NCBI RefSeq assembly: GCF_023555495.1
Contig: NZ_JALCZO010000001.1
Span: 186,001-250,000, forward strand
Origin: Polaribacter sp. Z022
Lineage (GTDB): Bacteria > Bacteroidota > Bacteroidia > Flavobacteriales > Flavobacteriaceae
Reading direction: 5' to 3'
DNA length: 64,000 nt
The notes beneath the pieces were generated by a model, which searched no databases, was not told the origin of the DNA, and worked only from the letters and a program-made list of their open reading frames with translations. This document shows, one piece after another, positions 8,348 through 18,351 of this stretch. A program made the position numbers and the translations under genes. Within the stretch, counting starts at the first letter, position 1; each line of letters begins with the position of its first letter.

Positions 8348-10117
8348 ATGACAAATTTGTTAGACCACATATCAAATCCTTCAGATTTAAGAAAATTAAA
8401 TCCTAAGCAATTACCTCAACTCGCAAAAGAATTGAGAGCATTTATTATAGATATTGTTGCCACAAAAGAAGGTCATTTAGGAGCCAGTTTAGGTGTTGTA
8501 GAGTTAACTATAGCTTTGCACTATTTATTTGACACTCCAAACGATTTGTTAGTTTGGGATGTTGGTCATCAAGCTTATGGTCACAAAATCTTAACCGAAA
8601 GAAAAGACATTTTTTATACCAACAGACAATTTGGTGGTGTAGCAGGATTTCCATCAAGAAATGAAAGTAAATTTGATGCTTTTGGAGTTGGACATTCATC
8701 TACATCTATTTCTGCTGCTTTAGGAATGGCAATTGCGTCTAACTTAAAAGGCGAAACAGAAAAACAACATATTGCTGTTATTGGAGATGCTTCTATTGCT
8801 AGTGGTATGGCTTTTGAAGCCTTAAATCATGCAGGAGTTTCTAATGCTAACTTGCTCATTATTTTAAATGACAATGCAATTGGTATAGACCCTTCTGTTG
8901 GAGCTTTAAAAGAGTATTTAACAAAAGTTAAAACAGATAAAAGGTTAGCTGTACAAAACAATATTATAAAAGCTTTAAATTTTGATTATTCTGGTCCAAT
9001 TGATGGTCATGATTTACCTACTATTTTAAAAGAATTAGAAAGATTAAAATCGGTTAAAGGACCAAAATTTTTACATGTAATTACTACTAAAGGAAAAGGA
9101 TTACAACAAGCAGAAGAAGATCAGGTTACTTATCATGCACCTGGAAAGTTTGATAAAATTTCTGGTGAAAGAATTAAAAAAGAAGCAAGTTTATACACAA
9201 AATACCAAGATGTTTTTGGTAAAACTATTGTAGAATTAGCAGATAAAAATGATAAAATTGTAGGTATAACTCCTGCAATGTTAACAGGTAGTTCTTTAAA
9301 ATTGATGTTAGAGAAATATCCTGAAAGGACTTTTGATGTTGGTATTGCAGAACAACATGCAGTTACTTTAGCATCTGGAATTGCAACACAAGGTTTAATT
9401 CCTTTTTGTAATATTTACTCCACTTTTTTACAACGTGCATATGATCAAGTTATACATGATGTTGCTTTACAAAATTTACCTGTTGTATTTTGCCTAGATA
9501 GAGCAGGTTTAGTTGGCGAAGATGGAGCAACACATCATGGTAATTTTGATTTAGCATATTTACGATGCATTCCTAATTTAATAGTTTTTGCTCCTAGAAA
9601 TGAAATTGAATTGCGTAACATTTTATATACTGCTCAATTAAGTTTAAAAAACCCAATTGCAATTCGTTACCCTAGAGGAAGAGGAAACATAATTGATTGG
9701 AAACAGCCTTTTAAAGAAATTAAAATAGGTAAAGGTGTTCGCCTACAGAAAGGAAATAAAATTGCAATTTTATCTATAGGAACTATAGCAAAAAACGTAA
9801 TTGATGCTTTGACTCTGGTAAAGAATACTACATGTTTTTCTCATTATGATATGCGTTTTGTAAAACCTTTAGACATTGTTTTATTACATACAATTTTTAA
9901 AACACATCAAACAATAATTACAATAGAAGATGGAACAATTAAAGGTGGTTTTGGTAGTGCAATTTTAGAGTTTGCCTCTGATAATAATTACCAAAATAAA
10001 ATTGAAGTTTTAGGAATTCCTGATAATTTTATTGAACATGGAAGTGTTTCTAGACTTCAATTAAAATTAGGTTTAGATGCCACTAGTTTAGCAAATCATT
10101 TTAAATTATTGATATAA
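8348..10117 (+). CDS. dxs: 1-deoxy-D-xylulose-5-phosphate synthase
   Basis: This thiamine-diphosphate enzyme condenses pyruvate and glyceraldehyde-3-phosphate, the first step of the MEP isoprenoid pathway. The 589 residues are a normal length. Visible motifs are GHLGASLGVVELTIALHY and WDVGHQAYGHKILT near the N-terminus; GDASIASGMAFEALNHAG with LNDN (thiamine-diphosphate/Mg site); the catalytic glutamate in FDVGIAEQHAVTLASG; DRAGLVGEDGATHHG; and the transketolase C-terminal domain (TIEDGTIKGGFGSAI). The ATG at 8348 is used because the upstream TTG at 8330 lies in the promoter. It ends at an intrinsic terminator. Confidence 0.96.
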   Translation: MTNLLDHISNPSDLRKLNPKQLPQLAKELRAFIIDIVATKEGHLGASLGVVELTIALHYLFDTPNDLLVWDVGHQAYGHKILTERKDIFYTNRQFGGVAGFPSRNESKFDAFGVGHSSTSISAALGMAIASNLKGETEKQHIAVIGDASIASGMAFEALNHAGVSNANLLIILNDNAIGIDPSVGALKEYLTKVKTDKRLAVQNNIIKALNFDYSGPIDGHDLPTILKELERLKSVKGPKFLHVITTKGKGLQQAEEDQVTYHAPGKFDKISGERIKKEASLYTKYQDVFGKTIVELADKNDKIVGITPAMLTGSSLKLMLEKYPERTFDVGIAEQHAVTLASGIATQGLIPFCNIYSTFLQRAYDQVIHDVALQNLPVVFCLDRAGLVGEDGATHHGNFDLAYLRCIPNLIVFAPRNEIELRNILYTAQLSLKNPIAIRYPRGRGNIIDWKQPFKEIKIGKGVRLQKGNKIAILSIGTIAKNVIDALTLVKNTTCFSHYDMRFVKPLDIVLLHTIFKTHQTIITIEDGTIKGGFGSAILEFASDNNYQNKIEVLGIPDNFIEHGSVSRLQLKLGLDATSLANHFKLLI

Positions 10118-10144
10118 AAAAAGACGCTAAAAAGCGTCTTTTTT
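10116..10144. terminator. Bidirectional intrinsic terminator after dxs
   Basis: AAAAAGACGC / GCGTCTTTTT stem with a six-base loop. It is placed between the converging dxs and small lipoprotein genes. Confidence 0.88.
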
Positions 10145-10166
10145 ATTTCTATTTATATCAAAATAA

Positions 10167-10592
10167 TTACATTGGAAAATCCATTGTAGATTTTTTGGTT
10201 AAAACTATTTTAACATATTTTAATTTACCTTCTGCAGAATAACTTACTACAGCTTCATTATTATCTAACTTAAAAGGAATTTCTAATTCATTTGTTTTTT
10301 TAGAATCACTTTCTTTAATAAATCCTTGAAAATTTCCTTTTCCTTGATCCTTAAGGTTGGTGAATTTTCCTTTAAAATAAACACCTTCAACAACAATATC
10401 TTTGTCATTAACACTATTATCTAAAAACAAATAAATACTAAAACCTGAACCTCCTTCTTTTATTCCAGAAGACCAGTTTTTATAGTAAGACTCTTTAAAA
10501 TTTAATTCAGATTTTTTTTCTAATTTATAAGTATTAGCACATCCTAAAAAAATTGACAATAAAAAGAAACTTAAAAAATTAGTTTTTGACAT
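10167..10592 (-). CDS. Small lipoprotein of unknown function
   Basis: A 141-residue protein that begins with a lipoprotein signal ending FLGCA (Cys18). The rest is a beta-rich domain with KNWSSGIKEGGSGFSIYLFLDN and VVEGVYFKGKFTNL. I do not recognise the family with certainty. It starts 11 bp after the stop of the secreted propeller protein at 10604 and is probably its downstream partner in one transcript. No catalytic motif is visible. Confidence 0.7.
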   Translation of the reverse strand: MSKTNFLSFFLLSIFLGCANTYKLEKKSELNFKESYYKNWSSGIKEGGSGFSIYLFLDNSVNDKDIVVEGVYFKGKFTNLKDQGKGNFQGFIKESDSKKTNELEIPFKLDNNEAVVSYSAEGKLKYVKIVLTKKSTMDFPM

Positions 10593-10603
10593 TTAATTAA
10601 ATT

Positions 10604-13291
10604 TTAGTTTTTAACGAACTTAAAGTTTTGCTTTTTACCATTTACACTTAAATTAACAAGATAAACTCCAGAATTTAACGTTTCAACATTAATTTTTCTA
10701 TTTAAAACAGTTCCTGTTTTAATAGTTTTCCCTGTAATATCAGAAATATTGTAAGTTAAATTATTGCTTAAATCTAACGTTTTACTTTGTAAATTTAATT
10801 CCTTTTGTGTAGGGTTTGGATAAAAAGAAACTTCTAAATTATTTGAATTAAAATCATTTGTAGATAATGTTCCACCAACTGTAGTTTCAAACATACCATT
10901 TCCATGAGTACCAATTAATAATTTATTATCTGCTGGTCTGTATGCTAATCCACTAATTAAAGCAAGTCCTATATCATCTGCTCCTTCCATTTGCCAATCT
11001 ATACTTGTAGGATCTGTAGAACTATACAAACCTCTTGCTGTACCTACAAAATAAACAATATCTGAACCTACTTGAGTAATAGCAGCAGATCTAATAGAAT
11101 GCTTATCTAAATTTCTTTCTACTAAAGTCCATGTTGGTGTTGCAGAAGTTGCATTTGTAGTTAAATAAATATTATTAATACCGTAATTAGCATAGGTTAC
11201 TAAAACAATATCTGGGTTTGTTGGGTGTATAGCTATATCACTAACATTGGTTCCAAAATTAGTATTAGCTCCTGTTGGTGTAATATTAGTTGCTGTACTT
11301 ACACTTGTAGCATTTTTAGGGTCATTTACTTTAAAAACACCTCCTTTACCACCACCAACTAACATAAAACTAGTTGATGCATCGTAAGTTCCTCTTGTGG
11401 TAGCAATAGTATTAATTATCTCAAAAGATGGTAAAAAACCAGCATTAACCCAAGAATCAGAATCTACATTAGCTGCATCATCTGTTTTAAATAATGTATT
11501 CTTACTTCCATAATATAATAGGTCATTATTATCTGGGTCTAAATAAAAATAAGTAACAAACTTTGCACTTGAACCACTTGCTGCATCAGTAGGTGTAATT
11601 TCTCTATACCCACTAGGGTAATTCGTATAAATTGGTCCTTGTTGAAAACCTAAAAATAATTGTAACTCTGTGTCAGAATCTCTCCTTGCAATTCCTACAG
11701 CAACACCATCTCCACCAGCAATTGAATTCATTGAAGTATTATCTGCAAAACCTGCATCTGTACCTCCCATAGTTGTTCCATTATCTTGAGCCCCACCAAT
11801 AACTATATTACTTCCAGATAAAGGATCTAAAGTTACATGATAATATTGGTATGTTGTGTAGTTATTATTTAAACTTATCCAAGTAATACCTAATGAAGTT
11901 ATATCTAAAGTTTTATGAATCCCTCCATCTGTACCACTATAAAAAACATTATTATTATTTGGATCAAACTCTAAAGAATGAATATCTGGATGATGATTAT
12001 TATAGCTAGCATATCCTGTATTATCTTTATAACCACCTATTCTAGAGAATGTAGCATCAGTTGTTATATTAGCAATTTTATAAATATTAGTTCCTCCAAT
12101 AGTTACAAAGTTCTCATCATCTGGTTTTACAGAAACAACCAAGTCATAACCTCCTTGAACCGCAAATGGATCATTACCATCTGAATCACCTCCAGCCTCA
12201 TCTGGTAATTTTGAAGAATAATTAGTCCAAGTAGATGTTGTAGAATTATACTGCCATAAATCTGCTTCAATACCAGATTTTCCGTTTACATATAAAGCAT
12301 AAACCATTCCATCATTAGAAGCTGCTTCACCTAATACAATTCTTCCTGTAGCAGACCAATCTGCAGGAGTACCATTTTTAGCAATTTGTGTCCAAGAACC
12401 ATTTCCATTTGGAGAAGCCCAAACTCCTTCTAAACTTGAATTACCTGCAAAACTAACATAAACTTTTCCACTAGGAGTAATTACCACATCTGTATGGCTT
12501 GTACCTGAAGGTTTCAATTCAGAATTAAAATTAACTCCATCATATCTAAAAATTTCATCACTTGTTGCTATAAATAAATCTCCTGTAACAGGATGAACTT
12601 CTAAAGCACTCGTATAATCAAAAGAACTATCAAATGTTTGAAAATCTGAATCTGTTCCTGGAAGTATAGTCCAACTTTGTCCACTATCTGTAGATTTCCA
12701 AACACCTTGTCCATTATAAGCTGTATTACCTAAGGATGCACTGTTTCCAGAAAATTCTCCAGTAGCATAATACCAAATATTTTGAAAACCAACTCTTGGG
12801 TCTTGTGCTAAAGCAGATACATTATGTATTTGTCCTTGAGGAGTTACTTTTGTCCAACTAGCTCCTCCATCTGTAGTTCTAAAAAGTCCACTACTAATAC
12901 CTCCTGAAAGCATTGTATTACTTGTTGCGTCAGAAATATCTACTGCAAATGCTCTGGTTCTACCTCCTAAATTAGAAGGACCTCTAGATATATATGAATT
13001 GGCACTAGATTTTCTTAGTTTTTGAATTCTCATTAAATCTACTGCAGTATTATATTCTCTTGCTTTTTCATCTAAAGGAATCTCTCCAGTAACTGGGTTT
13101 TTTTGCATATTAAACTCATACTTTTCTCTTTCTAAAGCATATAAATATCTTGCATTTTCAGGCTTAGATTTTGGTTTTAATTTTCCTTGAGAAGTATTAT
13201 TAAGTATTTTATTATTATTACTTTGCTTGTTAAAATAAAAAGCTAAAATTGTTATAATGGCAATAAATGGAATTAGTAATTTTTTATTCAT
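10604..13291 (-). CDS. Secreted VPS10/BNR beta-propeller protein with type IX sorting domain
   Basis: An 895-residue protein with an N-terminal hydrophobic export segment (LLIPFIAIITILAFYF). A long region of sortilin/BNR-like Asp-box repeats follows, e.g. TTDGGASWTKV, STDSGQSWTIL and GTDGGIHKT. The C-terminal ~75 residues are a type A T9SS sorting domain (FYPNPTQKELNLQS, YNISDITGKTIKTG, LNSGVYLVNLSVNGK, ending KFVKN). It should cross the outer membrane through the T9SS, whose SprA is encoded in this window. The propeller may bind glycans or peptides; a glycosidase function is not shown. Confidence 0.85.
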   Translation of the reverse strand: MNKKLLIPFIAIITILAFYFNKQSNNNKILNNTSQGKLKPKSKPENARYLYALEREKYEFNMQKNPVTGEIPLDEKAREYNTAVDLMRIQKLRKSSANSYISRGPSNLGGRTRAFAVDISDATSNTMLSGGISSGLFRTTDGGASWTKVTPQGQIHNVSALAQDPRVGFQNIWYYATGEFSGNSASLGNTAYNGQGVWKSTDSGQSWTILPGTDSDFQTFDSSFDYTSALEVHPVTGDLFIATSDEIFRYDGVNFNSELKPSGTSHTDVVITPSGKVYVSFAGNSSLEGVWASPNGNGSWTQIAKNGTPADWSATGRIVLGEAASNDGMVYALYVNGKSGIEADLWQYNSTTSTWTNYSSKLPDEAGGDSDGNDPFAVQGGYDLVVSVKPDDENFVTIGGTNIYKIANITTDATFSRIGGYKDNTGYASYNNHHPDIHSLEFDPNNNNVFYSGTDGGIHKTLDITSLGITWISLNNNYTTYQYYHVTLDPLSGSNIVIGGAQDNGTTMGGTDAGFADNTSMNSIAGGDGVAVGIARRDSDTELQLFLGFQQGPIYTNYPSGYREITPTDAASGSSAKFVTYFYLDPDNNDLLYYGSKNTLFKTDDAANVDSDSWVNAGFLPSFEIINTIATTRGTYDASTSFMLVGGGKGGVFKVNDPKNATSVSTATNITPTGANTNFGTNVSDIAIHPTNPDIVLVTYANYGINNIYLTTNATSATPTWTLVERNLDKHSIRSAAITQVGSDIVYFVGTARGLYSSTDPTSIDWQMEGADDIGLALISGLAYRPADNKLLIGTHGNGMFETTVGGTLSTNDFNSNNLEVSFYPNPTQKELNLQSKTLDLSNNLTYNISDITGKTIKTGTVLNRKINVETLNSGVYLVNLSVNGKKQNFKFVKN

Positions 13292-13343
13292 AATTTTATA
13301 AATTCTTTAATAAGGTTAGCAATTTAGGTATAAATAATAATTT

Positions 13344-14681
13344 TTAAATAATATTTCCTGTTAATTTTTTATGCATTCTTATTGCATATCCATCTGACAT
13401 TCTAGAAACATAGCTACAAACTTGCATAATTCTGTTGTACAAATTACTAGTTTCTGAATGGTATTCTTTAGGTAATAAGTTTAAAACTAACTTGTCAAAA
13501 TTAGATTGATTTCCATCAAACTTATTGTTTAATGCAGTTACAAATACATCTAAAAGATCAGCAATAATTCTGTAGCCTGCTACTTCTTTTTCTATCACTT
13601 CTTTACTTTGATAAATTTTATCTACACTAATTTTAATGATGTCGTTAATTTGTGCTTCATACTTACACTTATCTAGTAAAGATTTATTAAAAGTACCATT
13701 TAAAATAGCTTCTTCATTTTCTAAGAAAATAGCAACAGCTTCATTAATTAATACTCCAATTGCTAAGGCTCTTAAATAACTTACTCTATCTTTTTTGTGC
13801 TGTAATAAGTGATATTTCTTAGAATCTATGGTGTCTTTTACCAACTTAATCATGTATTCTAGAGCAAACTCTTCTTCTATTAAGCCTAAGTTAATACCAT
13901 CTTCAAAATCTATAATTGTGTAACAAATATCATCTGCTGCTTCTACCAAATACGCTAATGGATGTCTGTAAAAGGATACTGATGAGTTAGATTTTTGTTT
14001 CATTCCTAAAGTATCAACAACATCTAAAAATTCATTTTTTTCAGATTGAAAAAAACCATATTTTTTATCTACAATATGATTTGTTGGTTTTTTAGGCAAA
14101 CTTTCTTTTGGGTATTTTAAAAAGGCACCTAAAGTTGCATAACTAAGTCTTAATCCTCCTGAAATACCTTCTCTAGATTCTGTTAAAATTTTAAATCCAT
14201 TAGCATTTCCTTCAAAATCTATTAAATCTTGATATTCTTTTTCTGTTAATTGGTCTTTATATTTTAAGCCTTTTCCTGTTTTAAAATACTCTCCAATTGC
14301 TTTTTCTCCTGAATGTCCAAAAGGAGGGTTTCCAATATCGTGCATAACAGATGCTGCTGCAACTATGGCTCCAAAATCATTAAAGGTATATCCTAATTTT
14401 CCTAAATTTGAATGACGCTCTAACAATACTTTACCAACTCTTCTTCCTAAAGTTCTACCCACTACAGAAACTTCTAGACTGTGTGTTAAACGAGTGTGAA
14501 CAAAGTCTGTTTCTGATAAAGGAATAACCTGAGTTTTGTCTTGTAAACTTCTAAAAGCTGATGAAAATATAATTCTATCAAAGTCTACATCAAAACCTAA
14601 GCGTGTTTCATCTTGTGTTGCTCTTGGTCGTTTCTGAGTGTCTCCAAAGCGTTTTAAAGAAAGAAGTTCTTCCCAATTCAT
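13344..14681 (-). CDS. dgt: Deoxyguanosinetriphosphate triphosphohydrolase (dGTPase)
   Basis: A 445-residue HD-domain dNTPase that converts dGTP to deoxyguanosine and triphosphate and so limits the dNTP pool. Diagnostic motifs are FSSAFRSLQDKTQV, HTRLTHSLEVSVVGRTLG (first His), MHDIGNPPFGHSGE (the HD pair), YRHPLAYLVEAADDICYTIIDFEDG (metal Asp) and a C-terminal Y(A)IRMHKKLTG. It follows the Na/Pi transporter by 11 bp in one orientation. The ribonucleotide reductase genes lie 1.9 kb upstream in the same direction, behind a terminator. Confidence 0.93.
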   Translation of the reverse strand: MNWEELLSLKRFGDTQKRPRATQDETRLGFDVDFDRIIFSSAFRSLQDKTQVIPLSETDFVHTRLTHSLEVSVVGRTLGRRVGKVLLERHSNLGKLGYTFNDFGAIVAAASVMHDIGNPPFGHSGEKAIGEYFKTGKGLKYKDQLTEKEYQDLIDFEGNANGFKILTESREGISGGLRLSYATLGAFLKYPKESLPKKPTNHIVDKKYGFFQSEKNEFLDVVDTLGMKQKSNSSVSFYRHPLAYLVEAADDICYTIIDFEDGINLGLIEEEFALEYMIKLVKDTIDSKKYHLLQHKKDRVSYLRALAIGVLINEAVAIFLENEEAILNGTFNKSLLDKCKYEAQINDIIKISVDKIYQSKEVIEKEVAGYRIIADLLDVFVTALNNKFDGNQSNFDKLVLNLLPKEYHSETSNLYNRIMQVCSYVSRMSDGYAIRMHKKLTGNII

Positions 14682-14692
14682 TTAAATATTTT

Positions 14693-16456
14693 TTATTTAT
14701 TACCGTTTTCTAAGATTACATCTTTTTCTGAATATAACAGTTCTGCAACCTGTATTAATTTCTTTATTAAATCATTTACATTAACATTATCATTTACTAA
14801 TGAAGATGCCATATTTGTAGTGATTAAGTTTTCTCTTATAACTCTATCTATAGATTTATTTTCTTCATGAAGCGCATTTTTTGCTTCCTTTTTTAGTTTT
14901 TTTAAGATACTAAAATACTCTTCTTTATCTTCATTTTTATCAAAACCGTAGATTACTCTTAAAACCTTAACAACCTTTTTTCTAAACTTGTTATATTCTT
15001 TTTTAATTTCTTCATTATCTGACTCTAAGAATTGAGTTACATTTTTTTCTAATTCTCTGGTATCTTTTATAATTTCTACCATTCTTCTATTGGCAAATTT
15101 TAACTCAGAAAGTCTCTTATTTTGTGCTTTGGTTAATTTTAAATCTTGTTGACCTCTGGTTACAAAACTTATAATTTTACCATAGATGTTTTTTACTTTG
15201 TTATAGTAAAGTTCTTCAATATTTGCTTTTATTTGAATGTCTGACTTTTTTATTAGTTTTTTAATTTTTATATCAGATTTAATATCATCTCTATGAATAT
15301 TTAAAGCATGGGCTATTATTTCGAAAATGGCGTTTTTATATAAATATTTAGATTCCTTTAAAACAGAAGATATTAGTGTTCCTGGAAACTCTAAGATTGC
15401 TTCGTTTAAATATTTTGGTTCATCTATTGCCTTTCCTTCTTCTTCTTTATATAGTTTTAATAAAAACTTTTCTAGTTTCTTAATAAAAGGAATCATTATA
15501 AGAACCCCTAAAACATTAAATATTGTATGAAATAACGCTAGTTTAAGAGTGTAATCTGTTTCTGAAAAATGTAAAAAATTTGATAAATAATTAACCAAAT
15601 TTGCTAAAGGAAAAATAAGTGCGAGTGCTAAAATACCTGTAGTAAAATTGAAAATTAAATGGGCAATAGCCAATCTTTTACCTGCTGCATTAGAACTTAA
15701 AGAACCCAAAACAGCAGTTATTGTAGTACCAACATTAGCACCAATTGCTAATGCTAATGCATTTTGATATTCTATTTGACCTGCAGCAAGAGCTGTTAAA
15801 ATTAAGGCTAAAGTTGCACTACTAGATTGTAAAACTGTAGTAATTATAATTCCTAAGCCTGCATAAATTACAGCTCCTAAAAACCCAGAAACTGCAAATT
15901 GAGTTAAATCTATATAATCTTTAAAAAAGTCGAAACCTTCTTTCATGTAATGAATACCTAGAAAGAAAAAACCTAAACCTGCTAAAACATTTCCTATTCC
16001 TTTAAAAGTAACATTCTTTTTAAAAGAAAAGATTAGCCCGAAAATTAGCATTGGCATTGCTAAAGCAGATATTTTAATTTTTAAACCAAAACCAGCTACT
16101 AACCATGCAGTTGCTGTAGTACCAATATTTGCCCCAAAAATTAAACCTAAACCACCAGAAAGACTTATTAAACCTGCACTTATAAAAGATATTGTAATTA
16201 CAGAAACTAACGAGCTAGATTGCACTAAAGCTGTAACTAAAGCTCCTGCACTAATACTTTTATATAATTTATTTGTAGCTTTTTTTAAGAAATTTTGTAA
16301 CGGCCCTTTTGTAAAAACTTTAAAACCTTCTTCTAACATTATCATTCCAAAAAGAAGAACTGCAACACCTGCTGCAATCGTTTTAAAGTTTGGATTGAAA
16401 TATAAAATTATAGCAAGTATAACTAAGAAAAAAGTAAATAGAATTTTTTTAATCAT
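14693..16456 (-). CDS. Na+/phosphate cotransporter family protein with PhoU-like tail
   Basis: A 587-residue membrane protein of the NptA/YjbB (PF02690) type. There are two inverted repeats of the QSSS motif: VTALVQSSSLVSVITISFISAG and TVLQSSSATLALILTALAAG, each followed by a glycine-rich GANIGTTATAW or GANVGTTITAV segment. The last ~200 residues are helical and charged, like PhoU, and are probably cytoplasmic. It would move phosphate, probably outward or with sodium. It is probably transcribed with dgt, though the phosphate/dGTP link is not established. Confidence 0.88.
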   Translation of the reverse strand: MIKKILFTFFLVILAIILYFNPNFKTIAAGVAVLLFGMIMLEEGFKVFTKGPLQNFLKKATNKLYKSISAGALVTALVQSSSLVSVITISFISAGLISLSGGLGLIFGANIGTTATAWLVAGFGLKIKISALAMPMLIFGLIFSFKKNVTFKGIGNVLAGLGFFFLGIHYMKEGFDFFKDYIDLTQFAVSGFLGAVIYAGLGIIITTVLQSSSATLALILTALAAGQIEYQNALALAIGANVGTTITAVLGSLSSNAAGKRLAIAHLIFNFTTGILALALIFPLANLVNYLSNFLHFSETDYTLKLALFHTIFNVLGVLIMIPFIKKLEKFLLKLYKEEEGKAIDEPKYLNEAILEFPGTLISSVLKESKYLYKNAIFEIIAHALNIHRDDIKSDIKIKKLIKKSDIQIKANIEELYYNKVKNIYGKIISFVTRGQQDLKLTKAQNKRLSELKFANRRMVEIIKDTRELEKNVTQFLESDNEEIKKEYNKFRKKVVKVLRVIYGFDKNEDKEEYFSILKKLKKEAKNALHEENKSIDRVIRENLITTNMASSLVNDNVNVNDLIKKLIQVAELLYSEKDVILENGNK

Positions 16457-16515
16457 CTTTAAAGCATGCCTTTGTTTACAAAGATTATGTAAACATAAAG
16501 ATATTATTTATAAAT

Positions 16516-16547
16516 AAAAAAGAGAAGTCTTTCGACTTCTCTTTTTT
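16516..16547 (-). terminator. Intrinsic terminator after nrdA
   Basis: GAGAAGTC / GACTTCTC stem with a TTTC loop and a T6 tract on the minus strand, 20 bp beyond the nrdA stop. Confidence 0.88.
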
Positions 16548-16566
16548 ATTTTTGTTATCAAGATGA

Positions 16567-18348
16567 TTATCCTTCACAAGAAGCACATTCTTTCTTTTGT
16601 TTAAATTTCTGAGCTGCATTCATACTATGTTGGTAATACATAGATTTTACACCTAATTTCCAAGCATTAATATAAACAGCATTAACATCTTTAATTGGCA
16701 TATCTGGATGTACCATAATGTTAATAGATTGCCCTTGATCTATATGGTTTTGTCTATTTGCTGCTTGATATACAATTACATTTTGATCAATTTCTGAATA
16801 GGTTTTAAAAACATCTTTTTCTGCATCAGTTAAAAAATCTAAATGCAATACAGAACCATCATTATCTCTAATACTTTTCCAAACATTAGAAGTATTGTAG
16901 CCTTTTTCTTCTAAAACTTTTTCTAAAATAGGATTCTTAATTGTTGTTTTAATTTTAGCAATATCTTTTACATAAATGTTAGACCAAATTGGCTCAATAC
17001 CTTGTGAAACTTGCCCTAATATAAATGCTGAAGATGTAGTTGGTGCAATTGCATTTAAAGTAGTGTTACGTCTTCCATAACCTTTTAAAATTTCTGGCTC
17101 ACCAAACATTTTTGCCATTTCTACAGATGCTTTGTAAGATTTCTCTTTAATGACCTTAAAAATTTCACTGTTTAAAGAGTATGCTTCTGCACTATCAAAT
17201 GCTAACATTTTAGATTGTAATAAAGAGTGCCAACCTAAAGCTCCTAAACCTAAAGCTCTGTTATCTTTTGCAAATTTATAGGCTTTTTCCATAAATCTAA
17301 AAGTAAATTGATCATCTCTATTTGGTGAGTCTTTATAAACATCTAATTTTGTTATAAACTCTTCCATTACTGCATCTAAGAAATAAGTAAGTGTTTCTAC
17401 TGCATCTGTATCTTTCCATTTATCATAATGCAATAAATTCATAGAAGATAAACAGCAAACAAAAGACCACTCATCATTAGATGGTAACATTATTTCTGTA
17501 CAAAGGTTACTTGCATAAATTTCTAAGTTTTTGTCTTTATAAACATCAACAGTTCCATTATTTGCATTGTCTCTAAAAAGAATATATGGATATCCTATTT
17601 CTCCTCTTCTTTGTAATATTTTTGCCCAAATATTTCTCTTTTCTACATCACCATCAATCATTTCTTGCATCCAATCATTACCCACTGTAACTCCATGGGT
17701 TAATTCTTGAATTGGGTTTCCTTCTGTACCAATTTCTAAAAACTCTTTTATGTCTTTATGATCTATAGGTAAATAAGGAGAAAAACGACCACGTCTTACA
17801 GAACCTTGACTAACTACATCAACCATTTTTTCAAACAATTGCATGATATGTACAGAACCTGATGATGAACCATTATTTTTTACATCTGCTCCTCTTTCAC
17901 GTAATTTACCAAAGTAACCAGAAGTTCCTCCTCCAAGTTTAGACATCATACCAACTTCTGATTGAGAGAATAAAATATCTCCCATATCATCTGCTACATG
18001 AGACCCAAAACAACTAATTGGTAAACCTCTTCTTTTTCCGAAATTAGACCAAATTGGTGATGCTAAAGAAAAGAATCCTTCAGCCATATATTTGTAAAAT
18101 TTATCAGAAAAACCATCAATTTTTAAAATACGTTCTGCATTGTCTGCAATTTCACGAATTCTTTCTTCTGGTGTTGTATCTCCTGTTAAATAACCAGATT
18201 CTAAAAATTTACGACTATTTTCTGTTAGCCATGTTATTTCTGGTTGTTTAGAATTTTTAAGCATTTCTTTTCTAGCAAGATTTCTTGCTTGAATAAGTTG
18301 TTCGTGTTCAGTAAGTTGTTCAGTGGTTTTTGTGGTGCTTTGGTTCAT
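16567..18348 (-). CDS. nrdA: Class I ribonucleotide reductase large (catalytic) subunit, lacking an ATP-cone
   Basis: NrdA reduces ribonucleotides to deoxyribonucleotides. At 593 residues it is short because the usual N-terminal ATP-cone is absent; the protein goes almost directly into the catalytic barrel. Active-site residues are present: Cys113 (LPISCFGS), Asn281/Cys283/Glu285 (NLCTEIMLP), Cys298 (FVCCLSSMNL), the radical-transfer tyrosines in SMYYQHS, and the C-terminal redox pair in CASCEG. The overall-activity switch has moved to the partner NrdB, encoded 3 bp upstream. This matches the pattern known from Leeuwenhoekiella blandensis, where the ATP-cone acts from the radical subunit. Confidence 0.95.
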   Translation of the reverse strand: MNQSTTKTTEQLTEHEQLIQARNLARKEMLKNSKQPEITWLTENSRKFLESGYLTGDTTPEERIREIADNAERILKIDGFSDKFYKYMAEGFFSLASPIWSNFGKRRGLPISCFGSHVADDMGDILFSQSEVGMMSKLGGGTSGYFGKLRERGADVKNNGSSSGSVHIMQLFEKMVDVVSQGSVRRGRFSPYLPIDHKDIKEFLEIGTEGNPIQELTHGVTVGNDWMQEMIDGDVEKRNIWAKILQRRGEIGYPYILFRDNANNGTVDVYKDKNLEIYASNLCTEIMLPSNDEWSFVCCLSSMNLLHYDKWKDTDAVETLTYFLDAVMEEFITKLDVYKDSPNRDDQFTFRFMEKAYKFAKDNRALGLGALGWHSLLQSKMLAFDSAEAYSLNSEIFKVIKEKSYKASVEMAKMFGEPEILKGYGRRNTTLNAIAPTTSSAFILGQVSQGIEPIWSNIYVKDIAKIKTTIKNPILEKVLEEKGYNTSNVWKSIRDNDGSVLHLDFLTDAEKDVFKTYSEIDQNVIVYQAANRQNHIDQGQSINIMVHPDMPIKDVNAVYINAWKLGVKSMYYQHSMNAAQKFKQKKECASCEG

Positions 18349-18351
18349 AGT

